Source: JAMCRM01 sp035561075
GTDB taxonomy: Bacteria; Acidobacteriota; Terriglobia; Bryobacterales; Bryobacteraceae
NCBI GenBank assembly: GCA_035561075.1
Contig: DATMYF010000057.1
Location: 62,001-126,000, forward strand
DNA length: 64,000 nucleotides
Reading direction: 5' to 3'
Below are positions 50,804-58,220 of this stretch, piece by piece (positions within the stretch are counted from its first letter, which is position 1; every line of letters begins with the position of its first letter). The notes beneath the pieces are model-generated. The model saw only the letters and a list, made by a program, of their open reading frames with translations. It had not been told where the DNA came from and did not search any database. The position numbers were made by a program, and so were the translations under genes.

Positions 50804-52747
50804 GTGATCTGGCGGATTCGACGAAAGATTATCGCGTTCAGGGGCAACCTGAACGACGTAGGCGTTGTGGAGTTGATACGTCTCCCCAGTCAGACCCGAC
50901 GTACCGGCGTACTGCGGTTATCGGGACCGGCCGGTGAAGCCGAGGTCTTCTACCACAAGGGCCGCCTTGTGGACGTGCGTTTCGGCGACACAGAAGGAAT
51001 GGAAGCCCTGGTCCGGGTCGTGACCTGGACCGACGGCGAGTTCGAGTTCGCGCTGAACGTCGAGGCGGAGAAGGTCACGATCGACATGGACGTCCAGCGG
51101 GCGCTGCTGGACGCGTTGCAGGTCAAGGCGGAACGCCAGGATGAGGAGCACGCTCGCCAGACCATCGAGGAATCGGCGCGTGAGGCTGCCGCAGCGGAGC
51201 AGGCTCTCGCCGCGACTGCCGCCGAAGCCGGGGAGGAGTCCCCTGCTGTCGCTCGGCAGACTAACCCAGTCGCTGAAGACCAGGACCTCGCTGCCCAGAC
51301 GCAGACGGCACCAGCCGAGGAGGACGAGGCACGACTGGCGGCAGACGAACAGGCACGCCTCTGGGTTCAGGAGCATGCACGCCTCGCAGCAGACGAACAG
51401 GCACGCCTCTGGGTTCAGGAGCAGAGACGCCTGGCGGCCGAAGAACAGGCTCGCCTTGCGGCCGAAGAACAGGAACGCCTGGCGGCAGAAGAGCGGGCAC
51501 GCCTTGCGGCCGAGGAACAGGCTCGCCTTGCGGCAGAAGAGCAGGCACGTCTCGCGGCAGAGGAGCAGGAACGTCTCGCGGCAGAGGAGCAGGCACGTCT
51601 CGCGGCAGAAGAGCATGCACGCCTCGCGGCAGAGGAGCAGGCACGCCTTGCGGCCGAAGAGCAGGCTCGCCTCGCGGCAGAAGAGCAGGCACGCCTTGCG
51701 GCCGAGGAACAGGCACGCCTTGCGGCCGAGGAGCAGGCACGCCTCGCCGCCGAGGAACAGGCTCCCCTCGCGGCCGAGGAGCAGGCTCGCCTTGCGGCAG
51801 AAGAGCAGGCACGCCTCGCCGCCGAGGAGCAGGCTCGCCTCGCGGCCGAGGAGCAGGCACGCCTCGCCGCCGAGGAGCAGGCACGCCTTGCGGCCGAAGA
51901 GCAGGCTCGCCTCGCGGCCGAAGAGCAGGCAGGTCTCGCGGCAGAGGAGCAGGCACACCTCGCGGCAGAAGAGCAGGCAGGTCTCGCGGCAGAAGAGCAG
52001 GAACGTCTCGCGGCCAAAGAGCAGGCACGCCTCGCCGCCGACGAGCTGGCACGCCTTGCGGCCGAAGAGCAGGCTCGCCTCGCGGCAGAGGAGCAGGCTC
52101 GCCTCGCCGCCGAGGACCAGGCTCGCCTCGCCGCCGAGGAGCAGGCACGCGTCGCCGCCGAGGAACAGGCTCGCCTTGCGGCCGAGGAACAGGCACGCCT
52201 TGCGGCCGAGGAGCAGGCTCGCCTTGCGGCAGAGGAACAGGCACGCCTTGCGGCCGAGGAGCAGGCTCGCCTCGCCGCCGAGGAACAGGCTCGCCTCGCG
52301 GCCGAGGAGCAGGCTCGCCTCGCCGCCGAGGAGCAGGCACGTCTCGCGGCAGAGGAGCAGGCAGTCCAACCCGCGGCTGCTTGCGATATCACGCTAAATC
52401 CCGTCCTCTCCGCCCACCTGGGCGACCTGCTTCACACCGTACCCTTTCTGCACCTCTCCATTACCAATACCGCGGGCAGTCTTCTAGCAGAAGCCGACGC
52501 GCGCGGCACGGAATGTCGCGACATCTCCGGGCTGCGGATCTCTCTTATTCGCCTGTGCGCTGGCTATCCCCGCCAAGGCATGAACCGTGTGTTTATTGAA
52601 GACGCGGCGGGCACGGTCGTAATAGTGCGCCTCGGGGAAGACCGCCTCGTCTTGGCGGTAGCCGCCAGAGGCGCATCCCTAGGCTCGGTTTCGGTCGCCC
52701 TCGGCAAGGTGACGGCACGTTTGCCGCAGCTGATGGCGACGGCGTAG
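50804..52747 (+). CDS. DUF4388 - long octapeptide repeat - Roadblock-like protein
   Basis: A 647-residue cytosolic protein of three parts. Residues ~10-110 match the DUF4388 (PatA N-terminal-like) domain: RGNLNDVGVVELIRLPSQTR, TGVLRLSGPAGEAEVFYHKG and VTWTDGEFEFAL. Residues 176-519 are 43 tandem octapeptides of consensus ARLAAEEQ. Residues ~525-647 resemble Roadblock/LC7 (LHLSITNTAGSLLAEADARG, VFIEDAAGTVVIVRLGEDRL, LVLAVAARGASLGSVSVALG). Roadblock proteins bind Ras-like GTPases such as MglA. The GTG start has AGAGGG 7 nt upstream. A second Roadblock gene follows by 46 bp. No signal peptide or membrane helix is present; function unknown. Confidence 0.85.
   Translation: MIWRIRRKIIAFRGNLNDVGVVELIRLPSQTRRTGVLRLSGPAGEAEVFYHKGRLVDVRFGDTEGMEALVRVVTWTDGEFEFALNVEAEKVTIDMDVQRALLDALQVKAERQDEEHARQTIEESAREAAAAEQALAATAAEAGEESPAVARQTNPVAEDQDLAAQTQTAPAEEDEARLAADEQARLWVQEHARLAADEQARLWVQEQRRLAAEEQARLAAEEQERLAAEERARLAAEEQARLAAEEQARLAAEEQERLAAEEQARLAAEEHARLAAEEQARLAAEEQARLAAEEQARLAAEEQARLAAEEQARLAAEEQAPLAAEEQARLAAEEQARLAAEEQARLAAEEQARLAAEEQARLAAEEQARLAAEEQAGLAAEEQAHLAAEEQAGLAAEEQERLAAKEQARLAADELARLAAEEQARLAAEEQARLAAEDQARLAAEEQARVAAEEQARLAAEEQARLAAEEQARLAAEEQARLAAEEQARLAAEEQARLAAEEQARLAAEEQARLAAEEQAVQPAAACDITLNPVLSAHLGDLLHTVPFLHLSITNTAGSLLAEADARGTECRDISGLRISLIRLCAGYPRQGMNRVFIEDAAGTVVIVRLGEDRLVLAVAARGASLGSVSVALGKVTARLPQLMATA
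51329..52360 (+). repeat. 43-copy 24-bp coding minisatellite
   Basis: Exactly 1032 bp of 24-bp units, all in frame, each encoding a variant of ARLAAEEQ. Units 1-4 alternate ARLAADEQ with ARLWVQE(H/Q), a 48-bp duplication at the 5' end. Most changes are synonymous (gcg/gcc/gca, ctc/ctt, gag/gaa), with rare replacements such as APLAAEEQ, AGLAAEEQ, ARVAAEEQ and ERLAAKEQ. No stop arises in other frames, so long spurious frames exist on both strands. Confidence 0.97.
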
Positions 52748-52793
52748 GAAACGCTCTGAAGTGTTGCAGAATCGGAAGGAGACGGCAACAGCA

Positions 52794-53150
52794 ATGTCAG
52801 TCATGACGGAAGTACTCGCGGAACTCGCGAAAATCCCTGGTGTCAACGGCGCGGTGTTGGTGAGCCGCGACGGATTTGTGATTGAAGGGGAGGCCGCCGA
52901 CGAGGGCGTTGACCTGGAGGCGGTGGGCGCCGTCGTCTCGGCCGGCATCGGTGCCTTCGAGGTGATGGGGCAAGAGTTGAACGTCGGTTCACTTGCCCAG
53001 GGTGTGATTGAGTACGCCAACGGCTTCATTGTTGTAACGCTGTTGGGCGATGCCGCCGCGCTTGCTATCGTCGCCGAGCTGACAGCCCATCTGGGCAACA
53101 TCCGGCATCAGGTGAAGAAACACGGCAACTCTCTCTTGCAGGCGCTCTAG
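52794..53150 (+). CDS. Roadblock/LC7 domain protein (MglB-like)
   Basis: A 118-residue single-domain Roadblock protein, expected to dimerise and to bind or regulate a Ras-like GTPase. The fold is seen as EVLAELAKIPGVNGAVLVSR (first helix and strand), DGFVIEGEAADEGVDLEAVG, the central helix AVVSAGIGAFEVMGQELNVG, and IEYANGFIVVTLLGDAAALA with the final helix. AAGGAG lies 12 nt before the ATG, somewhat far; an ATG three codons later or a GTG at 52761 are alternatives. No MglA-like GTPase gene is in the window. It is probably co-transcribed with the DUF4388-Roadblock gene. Confidence 0.88.
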   Translation: MSVMTEVLAELAKIPGVNGAVLVSRDGFVIEGEAADEGVDLEAVGAVVSAGIGAFEVMGQELNVGSLAQGVIEYANGFIVVTLLGDAAALAIVAELTAHLGNIRHQVKKHGNSLLQAL

Positions 53151-53264
53151 AGGTCCACTGGCCGGAGGCGGGAGCGGATACCGGGAGTATTTCCGGTGCT
53201 CCCCTCGGCCTGAATTCATTCCCAAGCGGCAAACCGAGAGGGTAAACTGGTGGGATAAATCGCT

Positions 53265-53597
53265 ATGAGAATATTCCACGTCTTTGCTTGCTGCGCCGTC
53301 CTGGCGGTATCTTCGGCGGCAGCTCCCGCCACCCCAAAGAAGGGGGATACAGCCAAGGGGAAAAGCACCTTCGAGGGGCAATGCTCGGTCTGTCACGCTT
53401 CCGCTACGAACGAGAGGAAGATGGGACCGAGCCTTAAAAACCTGTTCAAAAACGCCAAACTTTCTAACGGCAAGAAACCTACCGAAGCCAACGTGCGCGC
53501 CAAGATAGACGAAGGCGGCTCCGGCATGCCCGCCTATAAGGACATGCTCAGCGATGAAGATAAGAACGACCTGATCGGTTACCTGAAGACGCTCTGA
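53265..53597 (+). CDS. Small class I c-type cytochrome
   Basis: A 110-residue periplasmic electron carrier with signal peptide (1-20). The haem-binding CSVCH is in FEGQCSVCHASATNE, and the axial Met is probably in GGSGMPAYKDMLSDEDKNDL. Size and spacing match mono-haem cytochrome c of the c6/c553 type. The ATG lies 5 nt after an extended-10-like TGgGATAAA (53251-53259). It ends 3 bp before the convergent S41-like gene. No oxidase genes are nearby, so its partner is unknown. Confidence 0.92.
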   Translation: MRIFHVFACCAVLAVSSAAAPATPKKGDTAKGKSTFEGQCSVCHASATNERKMGPSLKNLFKNAKLSNGKKPTEANVRAKIDEGGSGMPAYKDMLSDEDKNDLIGYLKTL

Positions 53598-53600
53598 CGC

Positions 53601-54797
53601 TTACTTCAGGATTTCCACGGCCTTCTTGAGCAGCGGGTCTTCCTCGGGCTTTCGCTGCGGCTCGGGGGCCTCGGGCAGCGGTTCCCCTCGATCGTCCAGG
53701 TCAATCTGGGCTTCGGGCTCGTTCACGACCACGCTGGGGGTCACTCCAGTGTCCTGAATCGCCTTGCCGCTGGGCGAGTAGTACTTGGCAACGGAGAGGA
53801 TGATGGCACCGCCATCGTCCATGGTGATGGCCCTCCGCAGGGATGCGTCACCGTAGGTGCGCTCCCCTACTACCTGCGCCCGCTTGCTGTCGAGCAGCGC
53901 CGCCGCCGCGATTTCGGCACCTTCTGCCGTCCCGCGGTTGGTGATCACCGCAAGTGGCAGCGTGGTTACGCCTTTGGCCGGGTCAGCCTCGAAATTCTTG
54001 CGCGGCACGCGCTGCCCCTGAAGGTAGGTAATCAATCCCTTCTCGACAAACAGATTTGCCAGAGCAACGCCTTCCTCGGGAGAACCGACGGCTGTGTTGC
54101 GCAGGTCCAGAATCAGCTTTTTGGCCCCTTCACCCTGCAGTTTCTTAAGCGCCCCGGCCACTTCCTTCACCTTGCCAGTCGCCAGGGTCTCCGGACGGAT
54201 GTACCCGATCTGTTCCGGCATCATACGCGCGCTCACCGGAGGATAGGTGATGGCGGCGCGGGTCAGTGACACCTTCTGGGGCTCCGGGCGCCGAACCCGG
54301 ATCACGGTGAGATCCACGGAACTGCCTGCCTCGCCGTCCATCAGCATGCTGGCATAGGCCAGCGGCATATCGCGGGTAGCAATGCCCTTAATCGTCTCGA
54401 TCATATCCTGCGGGCCGATCCCCGCCTTGGCGGCAGGCGACCCTGGTACGACCCCGACAACCCCGACGTAACCGAACTTCTTGGATAGGACCAGCCCTAC
54501 CCCCGCCTTCGCCACGTCCTTGTTCTTCAGGTAGTCCTTGTACTGGTCGGAGTTCAGATAACTGGCGAAGGGGTCAATGGACTCAAGCAGCCCGTTCAAA
54601 GCCCCGAGGGTGACACTCTTTATGTCAGGCTCTTCAACGTATTCGCTTTTGATGCGGGAAAGCACCTCGGTGTAAACACCGATATGCGGGTAAGCGCCGT
54701 TGGTGTTGGCGGTCTTGCCCAGCACCGTGCCAAGCAGCAGCAGCAGTACGATACACGTGGAGCCCATCACCACGAGAAATTTGATTCGGCTGTTCAT
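53601..54797 (-). CDS. S41/CtpA-family protein without catalytic residues
   Basis: A 398-residue membrane-anchored protein (one hydrophobic segment, 7-27) with the layout of C-terminal processing proteases: N-terminal helices, a PDZ domain (about 95-170, with GVVGVVPGSPAAKAGIGPQD) and an S41 core ending YYSPSGKAIQDTGVTPSVVV. The active site is changed: the Ser motif normally NxGSASASE reads NRGTAEGAE (287-295), and the Lys/Gln motif normally GKGSVQ reads GDASLR (316-321). Both Ser and Lys are lost, so it is probably a pseudoprotease, for example a peptide-binding partner. TATAAT (54832-54827) lies upstream. Confidence 0.9.
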   Translation of the reverse strand: MNSRIKFLVVMGSTCIVLLLLLGTVLGKTANTNGAYPHIGVYTEVLSRIKSEYVEEPDIKSVTLGALNGLLESIDPFASYLNSDQYKDYLKNKDVAKAGVGLVLSKKFGYVGVVGVVPGSPAAKAGIGPQDMIETIKGIATRDMPLAYASMLMDGEAGSSVDLTVIRVRRPEPQKVSLTRAAITYPPVSARMMPEQIGYIRPETLATGKVKEVAGALKKLQGEGAKKLILDLRNTAVGSPEEGVALANLFVEKGLITYLQGQRVPRKNFEADPAKGVTTLPLAVITNRGTAEGAEIAAAALLDSKRAQVVGERTYGDASLRRAITMDDGGAIILSVAKYYSPSGKAIQDTGVTPSVVVNEPEAQIDLDDRGEPLPEAPEPQRKPEEDPLLKKAVEILK

Positions 54798-54904
54798 ATA
54801 TTCTGGATTCCGGTAGCTCTTCGGCTATTATACGCCGGACTCTCGCGCGGCGCCCCTGACGGTTTGATGCCCGGGAGCCGGAAGCGGTTGCCGTGACTCG
54901 CCAG

Positions 54905-55882
54905 CTACTCTACCGGCGCGTAGTATCCCATGCGCCACGCCGCACGTAGGGAGGGGAGCCCCCTCGGCTGCACGATCTTCACCTGCACCCGACGGTACTT
55001 GCCGTCACGTTGCTGGTTGCCGGGCGTATAGCCCAGAATGTAGCGGTTCCTGAGTTCTACCCCGATCTTGGCGGCCACGTCGGGCAGTTCATTGATGTTA
55101 TCCACGGGAAAGTGGCGACCGCCGGTCTGCTCGGCCATGCTGCTGAGCAGGCCTGGGCCGGAGAGTTCCTCGGCGCTGCGGCTGCGCGCACCAAGGCTCT
55201 CGAAAATACCGATGGCGTAGATGAGGGAGTCGCTCTCGCGCACCAGCGTGCGCACCTCGCCCTCCGTGTAGCGGCTGCTGTTATCGCCGCCGTCCGAGAG
55301 AATTAGCAGGGCCTTGCGCGCCTTCTTCGACTTCTTCATCTCGTTCAGCGCCATGTACACCGCATCGAGCAGCGCCGTACGGCCTTTCGACTGCGAAAAG
55401 GCAAGCCGGTTTTGAATCTCTTCCGCGCTGCTGGTGAGGGGGGTAGCCAGCCGCGGCCGTTCATTGAACTCCACCAGGAAGAACTCGTCTTCGGGGTTGG
55501 CGGACCGGAAGAACTGGGCGGCCGCCTGGCGGGACTTGCGCAGTTTCTCTCCCATGCTGCCGCTGACATCGAAAACGAGCCCTACCGCGAGCGGGGCATC
55601 ATCGGCCGCGAACTGGGTGATGGTCTGCTCGACTTTATCCTCGAAAACCTTGAAATGTTCCTGTTCAAGCCCCGTAACGGGCCTGTTGAGCGGATCCGTG
55701 ACGGTGACGGGGATCAGGACCAGAGTGGTATCGACGCGGATGTTGGAACGAGGCTGGGTGCCCTGCCCGGGTTCGGGAGCCCGCGGACGGCGCGGGATTT
55801 CAACGTTCTGCGCAATCCCAATCCCGGCGACTCCCGCCAGCGCCAACCCAATTACCAGGACTCCTGCGGCTCCGGCGCGCAT
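54905..55882 (-). CDS. Acidobacterial VWA protein with intact MIDAS
   Basis: A 325-residue exported protein of the same VWFA-related acidobacterial type as the one at 12739. After the signal peptide come a short proline-rich linker (RRPRAPEPGQ), the β-sandwich NRPVTGLEQEHFKVFEDKV and a VWA domain whose metal site is complete: DVSGSMG, a Thr in SKGRTALLDAVY and Asp in LILSDGGDNSS. The domain should bind a divalent cation and an acidic ligand. The ATG at 55882 has GAGG upstream; the GTG four codons earlier overlaps it. The gene is divergent from the cysteine desulfurase. Confidence 0.88.
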   Translation of the reverse strand: MRAGAAGVLVIGLALAGVAGIGIAQNVEIPRRPRAPEPGQGTQPRSNIRVDTTLVLIPVTVTDPLNRPVTGLEQEHFKVFEDKVEQTITQFAADDAPLAVGLVFDVSGSMGEKLRKSRQAAAQFFRSANPEDEFFLVEFNERPRLATPLTSSAEEIQNRLAFSQSKGRTALLDAVYMALNEMKKSKKARKALLILSDGGDNSSRYTEGEVRTLVRESDSLIYAIGIFESLGARSRSAEELSGPGLLSSMAEQTGGRHFPVDNINELPDVAAKIGVELRNRYILGYTPGNQQRDGKYRRVQVKIVQPRGLPSLRAAWRMGYYAPVE

Positions 55883-55950
55883 GGTGTGGCCCACCTCACG
55901 CCAAATCTTATCACGCCGGAGAAGCGCCGGCGACGCCCTATACTGGTCCT

Positions 55951-57087
55951 ATGCCCGTAAGCGCGGCCGAATTCATCTACCTCGACTACAACGCCAGCAC
56001 CCCGTTGGCGCCGGAGGTTGCGGAACTCATCGCCCGTCTCGCGGCGGGGCCGTTCGGGAATCCGTCGAGCAGTCACTGGGCCGGGTGTCCGGCGCGGGAA
56101 GCCGTGGAGCGCGCCCGTGCCCAGGTAGCAGCGCTCGCCGGCTGCTCGCCCGGCGAGATCGTCTTCACCAGCGGTGGCAGCGAGGCGAACAATCACGCCA
56201 TTAAAGGTGTTTGGTTCGCATCCGGCCGGCCGGACGGCCACATCGTGACTACGCAGGTCGAGCATCCGGCGGTCCTCGAACCCTGCCGTTTTCTGGAACG
56301 CCTGGGCGCGTCTGTAACATATGTTGCCGTGGATGGCTACGGCCGCGTGGATCCCGACGATATCCGCCGTGCCCTCACCGCCCGTACGGTGCTGGTTTCC
56401 GTGATGCACGCTAATAACGAGGTAGGGACCATGCAGCCGGTGGCGGAAATCGCGCGTGTGGCGCACGAGCACGGCGTCCTGTTCCACACCGACGCGGCCC
56501 AGTCGATGGGCAAAATTTCGGCTACCGCGGCAGTCACCGGCGCCGACCTGCTCTCCATCGCGGGCCACAAACTTTACGCCCCCAAAGGCGTCGGAGCGCT
56601 CTACATCCGGAAGGGCGTAGTACTCGAATCGCTGGTCCACGGAGCCGGACATGAAGGCGGCCGCCGCGCCGGAACCGAAAACATCCTGCTCGACGCCGCC
56701 CTGGGAGCCGCCTGCGACCTCGCGCATCCGTGGCTCGATTCGACCGCCGCGCGCGACCTCCGCGACCGCCTCTGGCAGCTATTAAAAGCGCGATTCGGGG
56801 ACGCCGTCGTCCTCCACGGCCACCCGACCGAACGCCTGCCGAACACGCTCAACGTGGGTTTCCGCGGCACCCCCGGATCCGCCATCCTCGAACGTGTTCC
56901 CGAGATTGCCGCTTCGACGGGTTCGGCATGCCACACCGGCGAGGTGACGCTCTCCCCCGTCCTTCAGGCCATGCACGTCGCCCCGGAAACCGGGATGGGT
57001 GCCATTCGCTTCAGCCTTGGCCGCCCCACTAGCGCCGCCGAAATCGATCGCACCGTGGAACTCCTGGCCGCCCGGGTTCACTTTTGA
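55951..57087 (+). CDS. Cysteine desulfurase (NifS/IscS family)
   Basis: PLP enzyme of 378 residues that removes sulfur from cysteine for Fe-S clusters or tRNA thiolation. Landmarks: YLDYNASTPLAPEV, the FTSGGSEANNHAI loop, HANNEVGTMQPV, HTDAAQSMGK, the PLP lysine in SIAGHKLYAPKGVGALYI, and the persulfide Cys in STGSACHTGEV. The sequence around the Cys and lack of nearby isc genes fit a stand-alone group II-like enzyme. TATACT (55939-55944) lies 6 nt before the ATG and no Shine-Dalgarno is seen. Confidence 0.93.
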   Translation: MPVSAAEFIYLDYNASTPLAPEVAELIARLAAGPFGNPSSSHWAGCPAREAVERARAQVAALAGCSPGEIVFTSGGSEANNHAIKGVWFASGRPDGHIVTTQVEHPAVLEPCRFLERLGASVTYVAVDGYGRVDPDDIRRALTARTVLVSVMHANNEVGTMQPVAEIARVAHEHGVLFHTDAAQSMGKISATAAVTGADLLSIAGHKLYAPKGVGALYIRKGVVLESLVHGAGHEGGRRAGTENILLDAALGAACDLAHPWLDSTAARDLRDRLWQLLKARFGDAVVLHGHPTERLPNTLNVGFRGTPGSAILERVPEIAASTGSACHTGEVTLSPVLQAMHVAPETGMGAIRFSLGRPTSAAEIDRTVELLAARVHF

Positions 57088-57134
57088 GTTGCTGCTACAA
57101 TATCTCCTTTAGAATCCTCTACTGAAAGGTCCCC

Positions 57135-58220
57135 TTGTCACCCTCGTTCGCAGATCGCGCGGGCCGTTGGTTCCTCAATTCAGGCATTCAGGAACCGGGA
57201 GGCGGCGTCGCGCGGTACTTCCGCACAGATATCGGACGCAACAACCCGATCTCCACTGAGATAACCGGCTACGCCGTGAGTACCCTGGTCTACCTGCACG
57301 CCCTCACCGGGGAACGCGAGTTTCTGGAGCGCGCCACTCTGGGCGCCCGGTTTCTGGCCCGCGTGGCCTGGGACGCCGCCCTCGACGCCATCCCCTACGA
57401 GTATGGGCCGTCGCTCAACGGCGGCGGGCCGATGGCGTACTTCTTCGATTCCGGCATTATCGTTCGCGCTCTGCTGGCGGCCTGGCGGGCAACCGGCGAA
57501 GCGGAATTCCTCGACGCCGCCGAACGCTGCGGCCGCGCCATGCTGCGCGATTTTCACGCCGGGCAGAGCGAGTTCCACCCCATCCTGAGCCTGCCGGACA
57601 AGCGCCCCACCCCGCGTGACGAACGCTGGTCGCGCTCGGTCGGCTGCTACCAGTTGAAGGCCGCGATGGCATGGCATGATCTCGCCGAGGCTACCGGCAA
57701 GTCGGAATTCCGGGAGCCCTACTGCCGCGTGCTGGCGGAATCGCTGCGCACACACGCGGAGTTCCTGCCCGGCAACCCGGATCCTCTCAAGGTGATGGAC
57801 CGGCTGCACGCGTATTCGTATTTTCTGGAGGGCATGCTTCCCTGCGCTTCGGAAGCGGACTGCGTCACGGCCACCCGCGAAGCTATCGCGCGTGTGGCGG
57901 GGTACCTGCGCGAAATCGGACCTCGGTTCGAACGCTCCGACGTCTACGCGCAATTGCTTCGCGCGCGCCTCTTCGCGGATTGGAACGGCGCGGTGCCGCT
58001 CGATGAGGAAGCCGCCTCCTGGGAGGCCGGGCGCCTTGCCGGCTTCCAGTGCCAGCATCGCGATCCGCGCCTCGACGGAGGTTTCTGGTTCGGACGCCGC
58101 GGCTCCGAGTGCCTGCCCTACATCAATCCGGTTTCGACGGGCTTCGCCCTGCAGGCGCTCGCCATGTGGCAGCAGCACCAAGAAGGCGACCGCCGCACGT
58201 TTCGCCACCTGCTGATCTGA
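57135..58220 (+). CDS. Helical-barrel (α/α)6-like protein of unknown activity
   Basis: A 361-residue cytosolic protein. Repeated helical hairpins (RFLARVAWDA, GIIVRALLAAWRATGEAEFL, LKAAMAWHDLAEATGKSEF) suggest an (α/α)6 toroid, as in unsaturated glucuronyl hydrolases or AGE epimerases. The family is not certain; conserved segments include NNPISTEITGYAVSTLVYLH, SYFLEGML and YINPVSTGFALQALAMW. It is followed by a GT2 gene with a one-base overlap, pointing to a glycan pathway. The start is TTG at 57135 with AAAGG five bases upstream; TACAAT (57096-57101) would give a leader of about 27 nt. Confidence 0.75.
   Translation: MSPSFADRAGRWFLNSGIQEPGGGVARYFRTDIGRNNPISTEITGYAVSTLVYLHALTGEREFLERATLGARFLARVAWDAALDAIPYEYGPSLNGGGPMAYFFDSGIIVRALLAAWRATGEAEFLDAAERCGRAMLRDFHAGQSEFHPILSLPDKRPTPRDERWSRSVGCYQLKAAMAWHDLAEATGKSEFREPYCRVLAESLRTHAEFLPGNPDPLKVMDRLHAYSYFLEGMLPCASEADCVTATREAIARVAGYLREIGPRFERSDVYAQLLRARLFADWNGAVPLDEEAASWEAGRLAGFQCQHRDPRLDGGFWFGRRGSECLPYINPVSTGFALQALAMWQQHQEGDRRTFRHLLI

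Noticed and set aside
51329..52360. Regular short repeat resembling a CRISPR array
   Set aside because: Units are contiguous with no spacers, are in frame with a strong gene, and vary mainly at synonymous sites.
50918..52397. Long frames on the minus strand (LLLGREA-type and ACSSAARR-type) and in the +2 frame over the octapeptide region
   Set aside because: A 24-bp repeat lacking stops in any frame creates them automatically; they have no start signals and no domain content.
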